34,145 nucleotides of DNA from Balneolales bacterium (GCA_007135115.1 SLJN01000011.1:1-34145), one strand, 5' to 3'. Positions 10,432 through 18,812 are shown, numbered from the stretch's first letter. Notes: a model not told the origin generated them from the letters alone. Numbers and translations: made by a program.

Positions 10432-11319
10432 TTAATTGAAAACCGTGGGGGGCTCTCCTTTGATTTTTGCTCCGAAATCGACTTCGTCCATTTCAACGGG
10501 AAGCTGTTCGATAATTTCATCAAGGGTGTCTTGCATATAATCGGCCAGTCGCTGGTGTTGCGTGAAGTCGGGGTCGCTTTCGGCTACTTCTTCGTTTACT
10601 ACGAATGTAGCCAATATCCCCGTACCGACATAAGGGTGATCTTTAAATGATATGTGAGCATCTTCTTTCCAGTTAAAACCGGACAAGCTCAAGAAAGTGT
10701 TGTAGTCATCCCGGAATTCATCCGTCGCAAGATCCAGTCGTTTGAGCAGAAGCTCCATCGTGGAGACCGTTGAAGTTGGGGCATTGAAATCAAAATGCTC
10801 AAATGATTCTCCATCATCCCGGTTCGGAATGAGATAACGGGCATTTTGGAGGTTGCTTAAAACATTTTCTCCGGTTTCGCGAGTGGTGTCGATCGCTACA
10901 AAGAAACCGAGGGAATCCGCCCTGGGCGAGTATTTTTTGACTTCGTTGATAAACATCCTCCCGAGACGGTAATGTTGTTGTTGATCAGGGTCTTGATCGG
11001 AGACTTCTTCATCAACCGAAAAAAAGATGGTAATGCCTTGATCGTGCTGTGGTGTAGGATATAAATGTACTTCAGCCTGATCGGGAAGGTCAAAGGATTC
11101 GGGCTCCCAGTATTCAGCGTAAATATTGTTGAGCCGGGGTAATAAGTATTTCAGTCGCTGTCTTTCGATGCTGACCATAGACAACTCGGCTTGTCCGCCT
11201 TGAGCTTCCAGTATCTCATAGGGGTCGAAAGGATCTGGAGGATCATCAGTGTAATCCAACGATGATACGAGTATCCCTGAAAAAATTAGCCCTGAGAGAA
11301 ATATATATAGCTTCAACAT
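10432..11319 (-). CDS. Uncharacterised exported protein with two internal repeats
   Basis: Hydrophobic N-terminus. Residues about 83-142 and 222-284 share the pattern GI..FxVxEEV...DPD..QH.RL. Confidence 0.7.
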   Translation of the reverse strand: MLKLYIFLSGLIFSGILVSSLDYTDDPPDPFDPYEILEAQGGQAELSMVSIERQRLKYLLPRLNNIYAEYWEPESFDLPDQAEVHLYPTPQHDQGITIFFSVDEEVSDQDPDQQQHYRLGRMFINEVKKYSPRADSLGFFVAIDTTRETGENVLSNLQNARYLIPNRDDGESFEHFDFNAPTSTVSTMELLLKRLDLATDEFRDDYNTFLSLSGFNWKEDAHISFKDHPYVGTGILATFVVNEEVAESDPDFTQHQRLADYMQDTLDEIIEQLPVEMDEVDFGAKIKGEPPTVFN

Positions 11320-11619
11320 GCTTGGAAATGCTACTAACCCGGTTTAAGTAGATCTAAAATACACTTCCCTTGATGAGAAGTACAGGCCCATGAAAGGATT
11401 TCCTTAAACCTTTTTAATGCGAGTAGACCTCGTGAGGTAAAGCCTTGGTTACTAATAACGGCCACAAAAATATCATCGAAACAACCACACCGTATGGCAC
11501 TCCATTTGTGTGGTACTAAGCAATTGCGGGGTTGTACTATTGTAATTAGATCCCCGGAGTATCAATACTAACGGGAACAATTAGTTCCCTTATGACTGAC
11601 CTACTGAAAGGGAGTAAAA

Positions 11620-12462
11620 ATGAGCAGTGAAGCCATCCGGCAAACTTTAAATTATTATTTGGATAAACTTGCAGAAAGTAACGAATCGATTGTAGGCAGG
11701 TTTTTTGATAATGTTCGGTTTCGGTATAAATGCTTTCGTCTTCGGAATGAAATCAATTTCAGTGATTATGAGATGCCGGAATTCCGGATTATGGAGCATT
11801 ATTTAAAGCAGCGGCCGGGAGCAGTAATAGATGCAGGGGCTAACTACGGGGTTTTTAGTGTGTTTTTTTCAAGGCATAGCAGTCAGGTGCTGGCGTTTGA
11901 GCCTGTGCCGCTTTCGAGTCGATTGTTAAATCATTTGCTGCAAAAATACTCCGCCGAAAATGTAACGACTTATTGCGAAGCCCTGTCAGATAATGTGTAC
12001 CGGAAAGAACTTTCCATACCGGTGGTGAATGGAACACGCAACTATTTTCTCGCGAGTTTGGAAGAGTCCGGAAGTTCTGAAAATCATGTTGTCAGAGAAG
12101 TGGTATGTAATACCATTGATAACCGGGCGAGGCAGTTATCCGGCGTTAGTTTTATAAAAATTGACGTGGAAGGACACGAATCCGCAGTTTTGAGGGGCGC
12201 TGCCAAAACGTTAGCCCAATACAAACCGGGTTTAATGATAGAGTTTAACAGCCCTCCCAAGGCATCAAACCCCGAGTCATACAGCATCTACAAAAACTTA
12301 TCTGAGATGGGCTATCTATGTTTTTATGCTGATGATGAACACACTTTCCGACTATGGGATGAGTCGGCGGACCCGCCGCATGTCAACTATTTCTTCTTCA
12401 CTCCTGAAGATGCAAAAATTATAGCCTGCTTGACCGACAAAATTACCTTAAATGAAGCATAA
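11620..12462 (+). CDS. FkbM-family methyltransferase
   Basis: SAM-binding VIDAGANYGVFSVFFSRHSSQVLAFEPVP and FIKIDVEGHESAVLRGA motifs. Confidence 0.9.
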   Translation: MSSEAIRQTLNYYLDKLAESNESIVGRFFDNVRFRYKCFRLRNEINFSDYEMPEFRIMEHYLKQRPGAVIDAGANYGVFSVFFSRHSSQVLAFEPVPLSSRLLNHLLQKYSAENVTTYCEALSDNVYRKELSIPVVNGTRNYFLASLEESGSSENHVVREVVCNTIDNRARQLSGVSFIKIDVEGHESAVLRGAAKTLAQYKPGLMIEFNSPPKASNPESYSIYKNLSEMGYLCFYADDEHTFRLWDESADPPHVNYFFFTPEDAKIIACLTDKITLNEA

Positions 12463-12666
12463 GGATTTAAGTTTTGCACAGTTGACAGAAGTATCGCGAA
12501 AGGATGTACTTTTAACTCAAAGAGGTAGTATCTTTATTAGTCTGATTCGGTATGGCAAAGCTTGAGTTTTGAACCGAAGGATGAAGCCAACGAGAAAAAC
12601 TCTAAGTGATGCAAAGCAACCCTTAGTTATGTGTGTATACTTTAAAATTTAAATAGGATTGAAAAA

Positions 12667-13479
12667 ATGCGTTCAAAAAAAACTTACCTCAAAATTAGCG
12701 CTATCGGACTAGCCGTGATTTTAATGATGACGGGCTTGAAAGGCTGTTTTTCCTTTGACCAGGCGGCGCGATCAGCAGTAGATCAGGCAATTGGTGCCGC
12801 TGTTGAGCGGGAGTTGGAGGCGATGCTCTACGGGTATACTGATTTAATGTTGTATCAGCTGGCGTATACCCAAATGTTTCATATCGGAGGATACGGGCTC
12901 CATCACGATGAATTTGAAGAAGGCCAGGGTGCCGTTTGGCGCATGGTAGCCATCGAAGATGATGAACGAACAACATTTACAGCTGAGCGGGCATTACTGA
13001 GCCGCGAAGATGATGGCTCAAGCTGGTGGTTTTTAAAATATACTCCGGAAGATGCCGAAACCATCGAGTACGAAATTTTGGTCGATCGCGATCTGAATGC
13101 ACGTGAGATGTATCTGAAAGACCCGGAAACCGATGAAATTCGTCATCACCGCTTTACCGGCGATGAGCAAGAGGAGCAAGAGCGGCGTGAAGGAGAAGAA
13201 TCACTTGAGGAAGCCGGATACCACACCGAATCGTTTTATCCGGAAGACCGGGATGAGTACCGAGTTGACCGTGAGACAGTTACCATTGGTGCCGGATCTT
13301 TCGAAACAGAAGTGCTTTATCATGAAGAAGACGGCTTTGAGTACACCTGGTGGTTATCAGATACTGTTCCGGGTCAACTGGTGAAGTATTTGTTTAAGGA
13401 CACCGAATCCGGAAGCACCTTCGAAGGTGAAATGATGGAAATGCGGGATGATTACGGATTCGCGCTGCGCGGCGTTTAA
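12667..13479 (+). CDS. Putative lipoprotein of unknown function
   Basis: N-terminal signal followed by lipobox-like LKGC. Highly acidic remainder without a recognised domain. Confidence 0.65.
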   Translation: MRSKKTYLKISAIGLAVILMMTGLKGCFSFDQAARSAVDQAIGAAVERELEAMLYGYTDLMLYQLAYTQMFHIGGYGLHHDEFEEGQGAVWRMVAIEDDERTTFTAERALLSREDDGSSWWFLKYTPEDAETIEYEILVDRDLNAREMYLKDPETDEIRHHRFTGDEQEEQERREGEESLEEAGYHTESFYPEDRDEYRVDRETVTIGAGSFETEVLYHEEDGFEYTWWLSDTVPGQLVKYLFKDTESGSTFEGEMMEMRDDYGFALRGV

Positions 13480-13775
13480 AAATTTATTCTGCCGGAACAT
13501 CTACAAGCAGAAGACTTTAGTGTAAAATTCCTGTTTGATCCGTCTCGTGATGATGAGCGAGTGAATCTATTTCCTCCTGCGGGCACTGTAATCAGGTACT
13601 GTTAAAACTCGTATCAAAGTCGTTTCAAATTCGAATCAAATTCGAATATTTACGTATTTGATACGAGTTTGATTCGACTTTGGTAGCTTGTTTACCTGAG
13701 GCATCTATATATATAGGAGAACCGATTGAGGGTGGTAAAGGAGGGCAGAAATGGATATTTGGATAAGACAAACAA

Positions 13776-13807
13776 AAAAAGGGACAAGGCATGCCTTGTC
13801 CCTTTTT
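13776..13807. terminator. Perfect palindromic intrinsic terminator (bidirectional; serves the tRNA on the minus strand)
   Basis: AAAAAGGGACAAGGCA/TGCCTTGTCCCTTTTT, perfect 16-bp inverted repeat with flanking A/T tracts. Confidence 0.85.
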
Positions 13808-13814
13808 GAAAATG

Positions 13815-13898
13815 TGCCCTGGACTGGATTCGAACCAGCACGGCCTTGCGGCCACTGACCCCTCAAGCCAGCGCGTCTACCAGTTCCGCCACCAGGGC
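13815..13898 (-). tRNA. tRNA-Leu (anticodon GAG)
   Basis: Reverse complement GCCCTGGTGGCGGAACTGGTAGACGCGCTGGCTTGAGGGGTCAGTGGCCGCAAGGCCGTGCTGGTTCGAATCCAGTCCAGGGCA: 7-bp acceptor stem, class II long variable arm, anticodon loop TTGAGGG, GGTTCGAATCC T-arm. CCA not encoded. Confidence 0.95.
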
Positions 13899-14177
13899 TT
13901 ATTGAAATGACAGCTAATCTTTAGTCCTTTCAATTCAAGATTCCAAATATACAGCATTAACCCTTGCTTCCGCAACAGTCAATTCATGTAATAAGTGAAA
14001 AGTTGGGGATACAAAAGTTGAGAAAGTAAGCGGTATTAGAAGAATATATTCTTTCATCCGATTATTGCATAGGAGTAAATATGGGCTAATAATCTTTAAG
14101 AAAGTTATGTGTTTAAAGTCCGGGAGTTCGGCCAACAAGGCATTGGAAGCGAATCAGAAATTTTTTTAAAAAAAATA

Positions 14178-14208
14178 TTTAAGTAGCCAACCCCCGCGAC
14201 GATAACTC
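14178..14208 (+). promoter_or_regulatory. Sigma28 (FliA)-type promoter of flagellin 1
   Basis: TTTAAGT-N15-CGATAACTC. Fits the TAAAGTTT-N11-GCCGATAA class and is shared with flagellins 2 and 3 at identical spacing. Confidence 0.75.
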
Positions 14209-14277
14209 CAATCACAACGGCTCAAGGACGAGTCGTTCACCAACAACAACCAGGATAATAACAAAAAGGAGTTTGTT

Positions 14278-15138
14278 ATGGCTTTTGGTGATTTTAATCG
14301 CATTAATACCAATCTGTCTTCGCTGGATGCCCAATTCAGCTTAAATCAGGTTAACAGGGATCTGGGAGAAAACCAGTTACGCCTTTCTACCGGTAAGCAA
14401 ATCAACAAAGCAGAAGATGACGCCGCCGGTTTTTCTATCGCTTCTAAACTCGGTGCTCGTATTGCCGGACTGGAGCAAGGACTGCAAAACGCCGGGGATG
14501 CCAAATCCGTTTTGGATATTGCCGAAGCAAGTTTTGATAACATCACGGATATACTTACCGAGATCAAAGTCAAAGCTACTCAGGCTGCTAACGACACCTA
14601 TGGTGATGAAGAGCGTGAATTTATTCAGCAACAAATAGATTCGCTTACTGATGAGCTTGATAGTTTAGTCGATCAAACCGTATATCAGGAAATACCATTA
14701 TTGGACGGTTCCTACGAAGCCTCTTTTCAAGTAGGAGAGAGAACCGACGATGTGCTCGATGTTGAGATTTCACAGGATGGTGACGGCTTTTATGCCGAAG
14801 ATCTTGGGCTCGATGAGCTTTTTGTAACCGATGACGGCTCTGAGGATGCGGCTCACGATAATGCTCAACTAACCATGGAAGCCGTTGACGACGCTCTTAC
14901 CTCAGTTGCGTCTGTAGTCAATGACATCGGAATTTACCAAACCCAACTTTCTATCAGGGAGGAAATTCTGACTCAGGCTGTCAATAGTAACGAAGCTGCA
15001 CAGAGCCGAATCGAAGATGCCGATTTTGCCGCAGAGCAAAGTGATGCTGTAAAGAATCAGATTCTCCAGCAGACAGCTACATCCTCCCTGGCTCAGGCCA
15101 ATCAAGCCCCGGAAGCCGTATTAGGATTTTTAGGATAA
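14278..15138 (+). CDS. Flagellin 1
   Basis: N-terminal RINTNLSSLDAQFSLNQVNRDLGENQLRLSTGKQINKAEDDAAGFSIA and C-terminal SRIEDADFAAEQSDAVKNQILQQTATSSLAQANQAPEAVLGFLG. Confidence 0.97.
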   Translation: MAFGDFNRINTNLSSLDAQFSLNQVNRDLGENQLRLSTGKQINKAEDDAAGFSIASKLGARIAGLEQGLQNAGDAKSVLDIAEASFDNITDILTEIKVKATQAANDTYGDEEREFIQQQIDSLTDELDSLVDQTVYQEIPLLDGSYEASFQVGERTDDVLDVEISQDGDGFYAEDLGLDELFVTDDGSEDAAHDNAQLTMEAVDDALTSVASVVNDIGIYQTQLSIREEILTQAVNSNEAAQSRIEDADFAAEQSDAVKNQILQQTATSSLAQANQAPEAVLGFLG

Positions 15139-15331
15139 CCTTTAACTGAGGGATAAACGGGAAGAGCGGTCCCGGTTATCATAAAAACCTCAAAACCGAG
15201 CCTGGTCAGCTCAAAACGATTCTGTTAAAACAAGCAGAAGAGGAGCGGGAGATCAGCGAAGCGACCGACCGACCAACCGCTCATCCTACTCTGACTTCCT
15301 GCTCTTTCGTTCTTACTCTTACTGCTTACAT

Positions 15332-15538
15332 AAAAAGAAGAGCGTCGTTGTAGTGGTTATCTCCAAGCCATGGTCACGTGCTTCATTTTTTCCACTCTTC
15401 TCGCTCTTTCTTTTTATATTTTTCAGAAGCCGCAACGTCGGCTCACAAATGATCTCCAAAGCCATGGTCACGTAAGTTTTTGGGGAGTTTGTGCACAAAA
15501 AAGGTCACTTCGGATCCGCTCCGGGGTGGCCTTTTTTT
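15332..15538 (+). ncRNA. Candidate antisense sRNA with two flagellin-start-complementary stem-loops and an intrinsic terminator
   Basis: Stem-loop 1: AAAAAGAAGAGCG (15332-15344) pairs with CGCTCTTTCTTTTT (15402-15415), inner AGTGG/CCACT, loop region holds ATCTCCAAGCCATGGTCACGTG (15359-15380). Stem-loop 2: CACAAA (15444-15449)/TTTGTG (15488-15493) plus CTCC/GGAG, holding ATCTCCAAAGCCATGGTCACGT (15452-15473). Terminator 15497-15538. No clear promoter; the 5' end is unknown. Confidence 0.5.
15497..15538 (+). terminator. Intrinsic terminator
   Basis: AAAAAAGGTCAC-TTCGGATCCGCTCCGGG-GTGGCCTTTTTTT: strong stem followed by a U tract. Confidence 0.85.
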
Positions 15539-15649
15539 ATTTGCGAACAGAAAAGGCGGTTCAGCAGATTTTTTTCATTGCTAAGGCTATGAATACAAAA
15601 GCATTAAACAGATTTAGGATTACTCAATTTAATAATTTTTGAAGAAAAA

Positions 15650-15680
15650 TTTAAAAAATGTAAACCATGGTCGATAACTC
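15650..15680 (+). promoter_or_regulatory. Sigma28 (FliA)-type promoter of flagellin 2
   Basis: TTTAAAA-N15-CGATAACTC, same spacing as flagellins 1 and 3. Confidence 0.65.
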
Positions 15681-15727
15681 TTTTGGTCGAAGAGCAGGAA
15701 TGAGTTATTAACCTAATTTACAACATC

Positions 15728-16597
15728 ATGTCTTTTGGTGATTTAAATCGAATAAATACCAATTTACAGTCTCTGGATGCTCAGTTTTCGTTGAATAAAA
15801 TCAACAGAGATCTCGGGCAAACGCAGCTTCGTCTATCGACTGGGTTGCGAATTAACAGGGCTGAAGATGATGCCGCCGGTTTTTCTATAGCATCCAAACT
15901 TGGAGCGCGAATTGCCGGATTGGAGCAGGGGTTGCAAAATACCGGAGATGCTAAGTCGGTGCTTGATATAGCCGAAGCAAGCTTTGATTCTATAATAGAT
16001 ATCCTTACAGAAATGAAGGTCAAAGCTACGCAGGCAGCCAATGACACGCTCGGTACCGATGAACGCGGTTTTATCCAGCAGCAAATCGACTCCCTTGAAG
16101 GGGAATTGGATGCCCTGGTGGATCAAACCGAGTTTCAGGGTGTTAGTTTGTTAGACGGCTCCTACGAGGCGAGCTTTCAGGTTGGGGAGCGAACCGAGGA
16201 TGTCATTTTTGTAGACATTCAGAATGAAGACGGGCCTGCAGATGGTTTTAATGCCGAAGGACTCGGTGTGGTGGACCTTTCAGTAACGGAAGACGGGGAT
16301 GAGGATACTGCTCACGAGAATGCTCAGGTTGCAATTGCAAGTATCGATGATGCATTAACCAATGTGGCAAGTGCGGTAAATAAACTGGGTATTAACCAAA
16401 CCCAGTTGACGATACGTGAGGAAATACTTTCCCAGGCGATCAACAGCAACAGCGCCGCTCAAAGTCGTATCCAGGATGCTGATTTCGCCGCCGAGCAAAG
16501 CGAAGCAATTAAATTGCAGATTTTACAGCAAACAGCAACTTCTGCATTAGCCCAGGCCAACACCGCACCACAGGCTGTACTCGGGTTTCTGGGATAA
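15728..16597 (+). CDS. Flagellin 2
   Basis: Conserved flagellin N- and C-terminal D0/D1 sequences. Confidence 0.97.
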   Translation: MSFGDLNRINTNLQSLDAQFSLNKINRDLGQTQLRLSTGLRINRAEDDAAGFSIASKLGARIAGLEQGLQNTGDAKSVLDIAEASFDSIIDILTEMKVKATQAANDTLGTDERGFIQQQIDSLEGELDALVDQTEFQGVSLLDGSYEASFQVGERTEDVIFVDIQNEDGPADGFNAEGLGVVDLSVTEDGDEDTAHENAQVAIASIDDALTNVASAVNKLGINQTQLTIREEILSQAINSNSAAQSRIQDADFAAEQSEAIKLQILQQTATSALAQANTAPQAVLGFLG

Positions 16598-16621
16598 TTT
16601 CTGAAAATCTACCCTTTTTAT

Positions 16622-16662
16622 AAGGTCATGGCCATCTGTAGGTTATGGCCTTTTGTTTTTTT
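16622..16662 (+). terminator. Intrinsic terminator after flagellin 2
   Basis: AAGGTCAT..ATGGCCTTTTGTTTTTTT stem-loop with T tract. Confidence 0.75.
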
Positions 16663-16698
16663 GGGAAGGGTGATTTGAGAAAAAAAATGATAAAAAAG

Positions 16699-16729
16699 TT
16701 TAAGTCGGCAATCCCTTGAACGATAACTC
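16699..16729 (+). promoter_or_regulatory. Sigma28 (FliA)-type promoter of flagellin 3
   Basis: TTTAAGT-N15-CGATAACTC. Confidence 0.75.
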
Positions 16730-16781
16730 TATCGGTCGCCAGAGTAGGATCGAGCGAACAACATAAAGTTCGGAGTGCATT

Positions 16782-17648
16782 ATGTCATTCGGAGACTTAA
16801 ATCGCATTAATACTAACTTACAGTCACTTGATGCTCAGTTTTCGCTCAATCAGACAAACCGGGACTTAGCTGAAACACAACTTCGGCTTTCCACCGGTAA
16901 GCAAATAAACCGCGCAGAGGACGATGCTGCCGGATTTTCCATCGCATCGAAACTCGGCGCGCGAGTAGAAGGCCTTGAGCAAGGCTTGCAAAACACCGGA
17001 GATGCTAAATCGGTATTGGATATTGCCGAGGCCAGCTTTGACTCCGTCATCGATATTCTCACAGAAATGAAAGTTAAAGCTACTCAGGCTGCGAATGATA
17101 CCTACGGCGAAGAAGAGCGTGGGTTTATTCAACAGCAATTAGAAGCACTTTCAGATGAATTGGATTCAATCGTCGAACAAACTGAATTCCAGGAGCAAAA
17201 TCTTTTGGATGGTAGTTTTGATGCCACCTTTCAGGTTGGCGAGCGAGTTGATCCGGGTGGAGAAGAAGATGATACCATCAATGTTACTATAGAGCAGGAT
17301 GGTAGTGGATTTGATGCTGAAGACATGGGAGTAGATTTCCGTGATGATCTCGATGTAGACAATCATGATAACGCTCAGGAAGCTGTTGAGGCAGTAGACA
17401 ATGCACTTACATCAGTAGCTGAAGCCGTGAACACGATCGGTATTAATCAGACTCAGCTTACGATTCGTGAAGAAATTTTGACTCAGACCATCAACAGTAA
17501 CGAAGCGGCTCAAAGCCGAATCGAAGATGCTGATTTTGCTCAAGAGCAAAGTCAGGCGACCCAGTTGCAAATTCTGCAACAGACGGCTACAGCTTCCCTG
17601 GCCCAGGCCAATCAGGCGCCTGAGGCCGTATTGGGATTCTTGGGATAA
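16782..17648 (+). CDS. Flagellin 3
   Basis: Conserved flagellin termini. Confidence 0.97.
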   Translation: MSFGDLNRINTNLQSLDAQFSLNQTNRDLAETQLRLSTGKQINRAEDDAAGFSIASKLGARVEGLEQGLQNTGDAKSVLDIAEASFDSVIDILTEMKVKATQAANDTYGEEERGFIQQQLEALSDELDSIVEQTEFQEQNLLDGSFDATFQVGERVDPGGEEDDTINVTIEQDGSGFDAEDMGVDFRDDLDVDNHDNAQEAVEAVDNALTSVAEAVNTIGINQTQLTIREEILTQTINSNEAAQSRIEDADFAQEQSQATQLQILQQTATASLAQANQAPEAVLGFLG

Positions 17649-17704
17649 TCCGTTCATCAGCGATTATCCGATTACCTCTTTGACAATTGAACAGATTCGG
17701 GTTA

Positions 17705-17743
17705 CGGGAAAGGGCTTCGGCTGCTTTCCCGTCTCCTGTTTTT
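17705..17743 (+). terminator. Probable intrinsic terminator between flagellins 3 and 4
   Basis: GGGAAAG..CTTTCCC stem-loop around GGCTTCGGCTG followed by GTCTCCTGTTTTT. Confidence 0.55.
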
Positions 17744-17771
17744 AAATAAAAACCCAAAAAACCACGTGACC

Positions 17772-18698
17772 ATGGCTTTTGGAGATTTAAACCGAATCAA
17801 CACGAACTTGCAATCACTGGATGCCCAGTTTAGTCTGAATCAGACCAACCGGGATCTTGCTGAGACGCAGTTACGTCTTTCTACCGGTAAACAAATTAAC
17901 CGCGCAGAAGACGATGCTGCCGGATTTTCCATCGCATCGAAACTCGGCGCGCGAATCGAAGGCCTTGATCAAGGCCTTCAAAATACCGGTGACGCTAAAT
18001 CCGTACTGGACATCGCAGAAGCGAGTTTCGACTCCATTACGGATATTCTTACCGAACTGAAAACCAACGCTACCCAGGCCGCCAATGATAGCCTCGGCAG
18101 TGATGAGCGAGAATTCATCCAGCAACAGATGGATAGCCTTGTCGAGGAATTGGATTCATTGGTAGAGCAAACCGAATTTCAGGGACAAAACCTGCTGGAT
18201 GGCGAATTTGATGCTACGTTCCAGGTAGGTGAGAGAACTGCTGATGAGGATGAAGGTACTGACGGCGATGTAATCAATGTTCAGATTAATCATGACGATG
18301 ATTCCGGTTTTAGTGGTGAAGGCTTAGAGCTTCATGACGGAGACCTGGGTGACTCAGTTGATGATGGCAACCGAGCACTTTGGGTAACCGAAGACGGGCC
18401 GGAAGATACTGCTCATGAAAATGCCCAAGCAGCAATTGAAGATATTGACGATGCATTGACAACCGTAGCCTCTGCGGTTAACTCTATCGGGATTAATCAA
18501 TCACAGCTTACGATCCGCGAAGAAATCCTGACACAATCTATCAACAGTAATGAGGCTGCTCAAAGCCGCATTCAGGATGCTGATTTTGCAGCGGAGCAAA
18601 GTGAAGCAGTGAAATCCCAAATCCTTCAGCAAACCGGTATCTCTGCATTAGCGCAGGCTAATCAGGCGCCGGAAGCTGTACTCGGATTTCTCGGATAG
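17772..18698 (+). CDS. Flagellin 4
   Basis: Conserved flagellin termini. The ATG at 17772 (MAFGDLNR, as in its paralogs) is preferred over the in-frame GTG at 17766. Confidence 0.97.
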   Translation: MAFGDLNRINTNLQSLDAQFSLNQTNRDLAETQLRLSTGKQINRAEDDAAGFSIASKLGARIEGLDQGLQNTGDAKSVLDIAEASFDSITDILTELKTNATQAANDSLGSDEREFIQQQMDSLVEELDSLVEQTEFQGQNLLDGEFDATFQVGERTADEDEGTDGDVINVQINHDDDSGFSGEGLELHDGDLGDSVDDGNRALWVTEDGPEDTAHENAQAAIEDIDDALTTVASAVNSIGINQSQLTIREEILTQSINSNEAAQSRIQDADFAAEQSEAVKSQILQQTGISALAQANQAPEAVLGFLG

Positions 18699-18702
18699 TA
18701 GC

Positions 18703-18730
18703 GAATAGCTCAAATGAGCTATTCCATTTT
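18703..18730 (+). terminator. Hairpin after flagellin 4 (possible terminator)
   Basis: GAATAGCTCA-AA-TGAGCTATTC perfect 10-bp stem, followed by a short T run (CATTTT). Confidence 0.5.
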
Positions 18731-18812
18731 AAATCAGAGCTTTGCTGTAGCATTTATAGCTGCAGCACTGCTCTGATACCAATGTTGTAATACAAACCAA
18801 AACCACGTGACC

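Noticed and set aside
12540-12640. GGCAAAG...GATGCAAAGC string before the lipoprotein gene as a possible c-di-GMP (GEMM) riboswitch
   Set aside because: The required helices and the downstream G-rich tetraloop receptor segment are not present; only short strings resemble the motif.
15370-15642. 90-aa ORF inside the fla1-fla2 gap
   Set aside because: It starts at the ATG within the antisense CCATGG element, runs through the intrinsic terminator, and shows no recognisable protein character.
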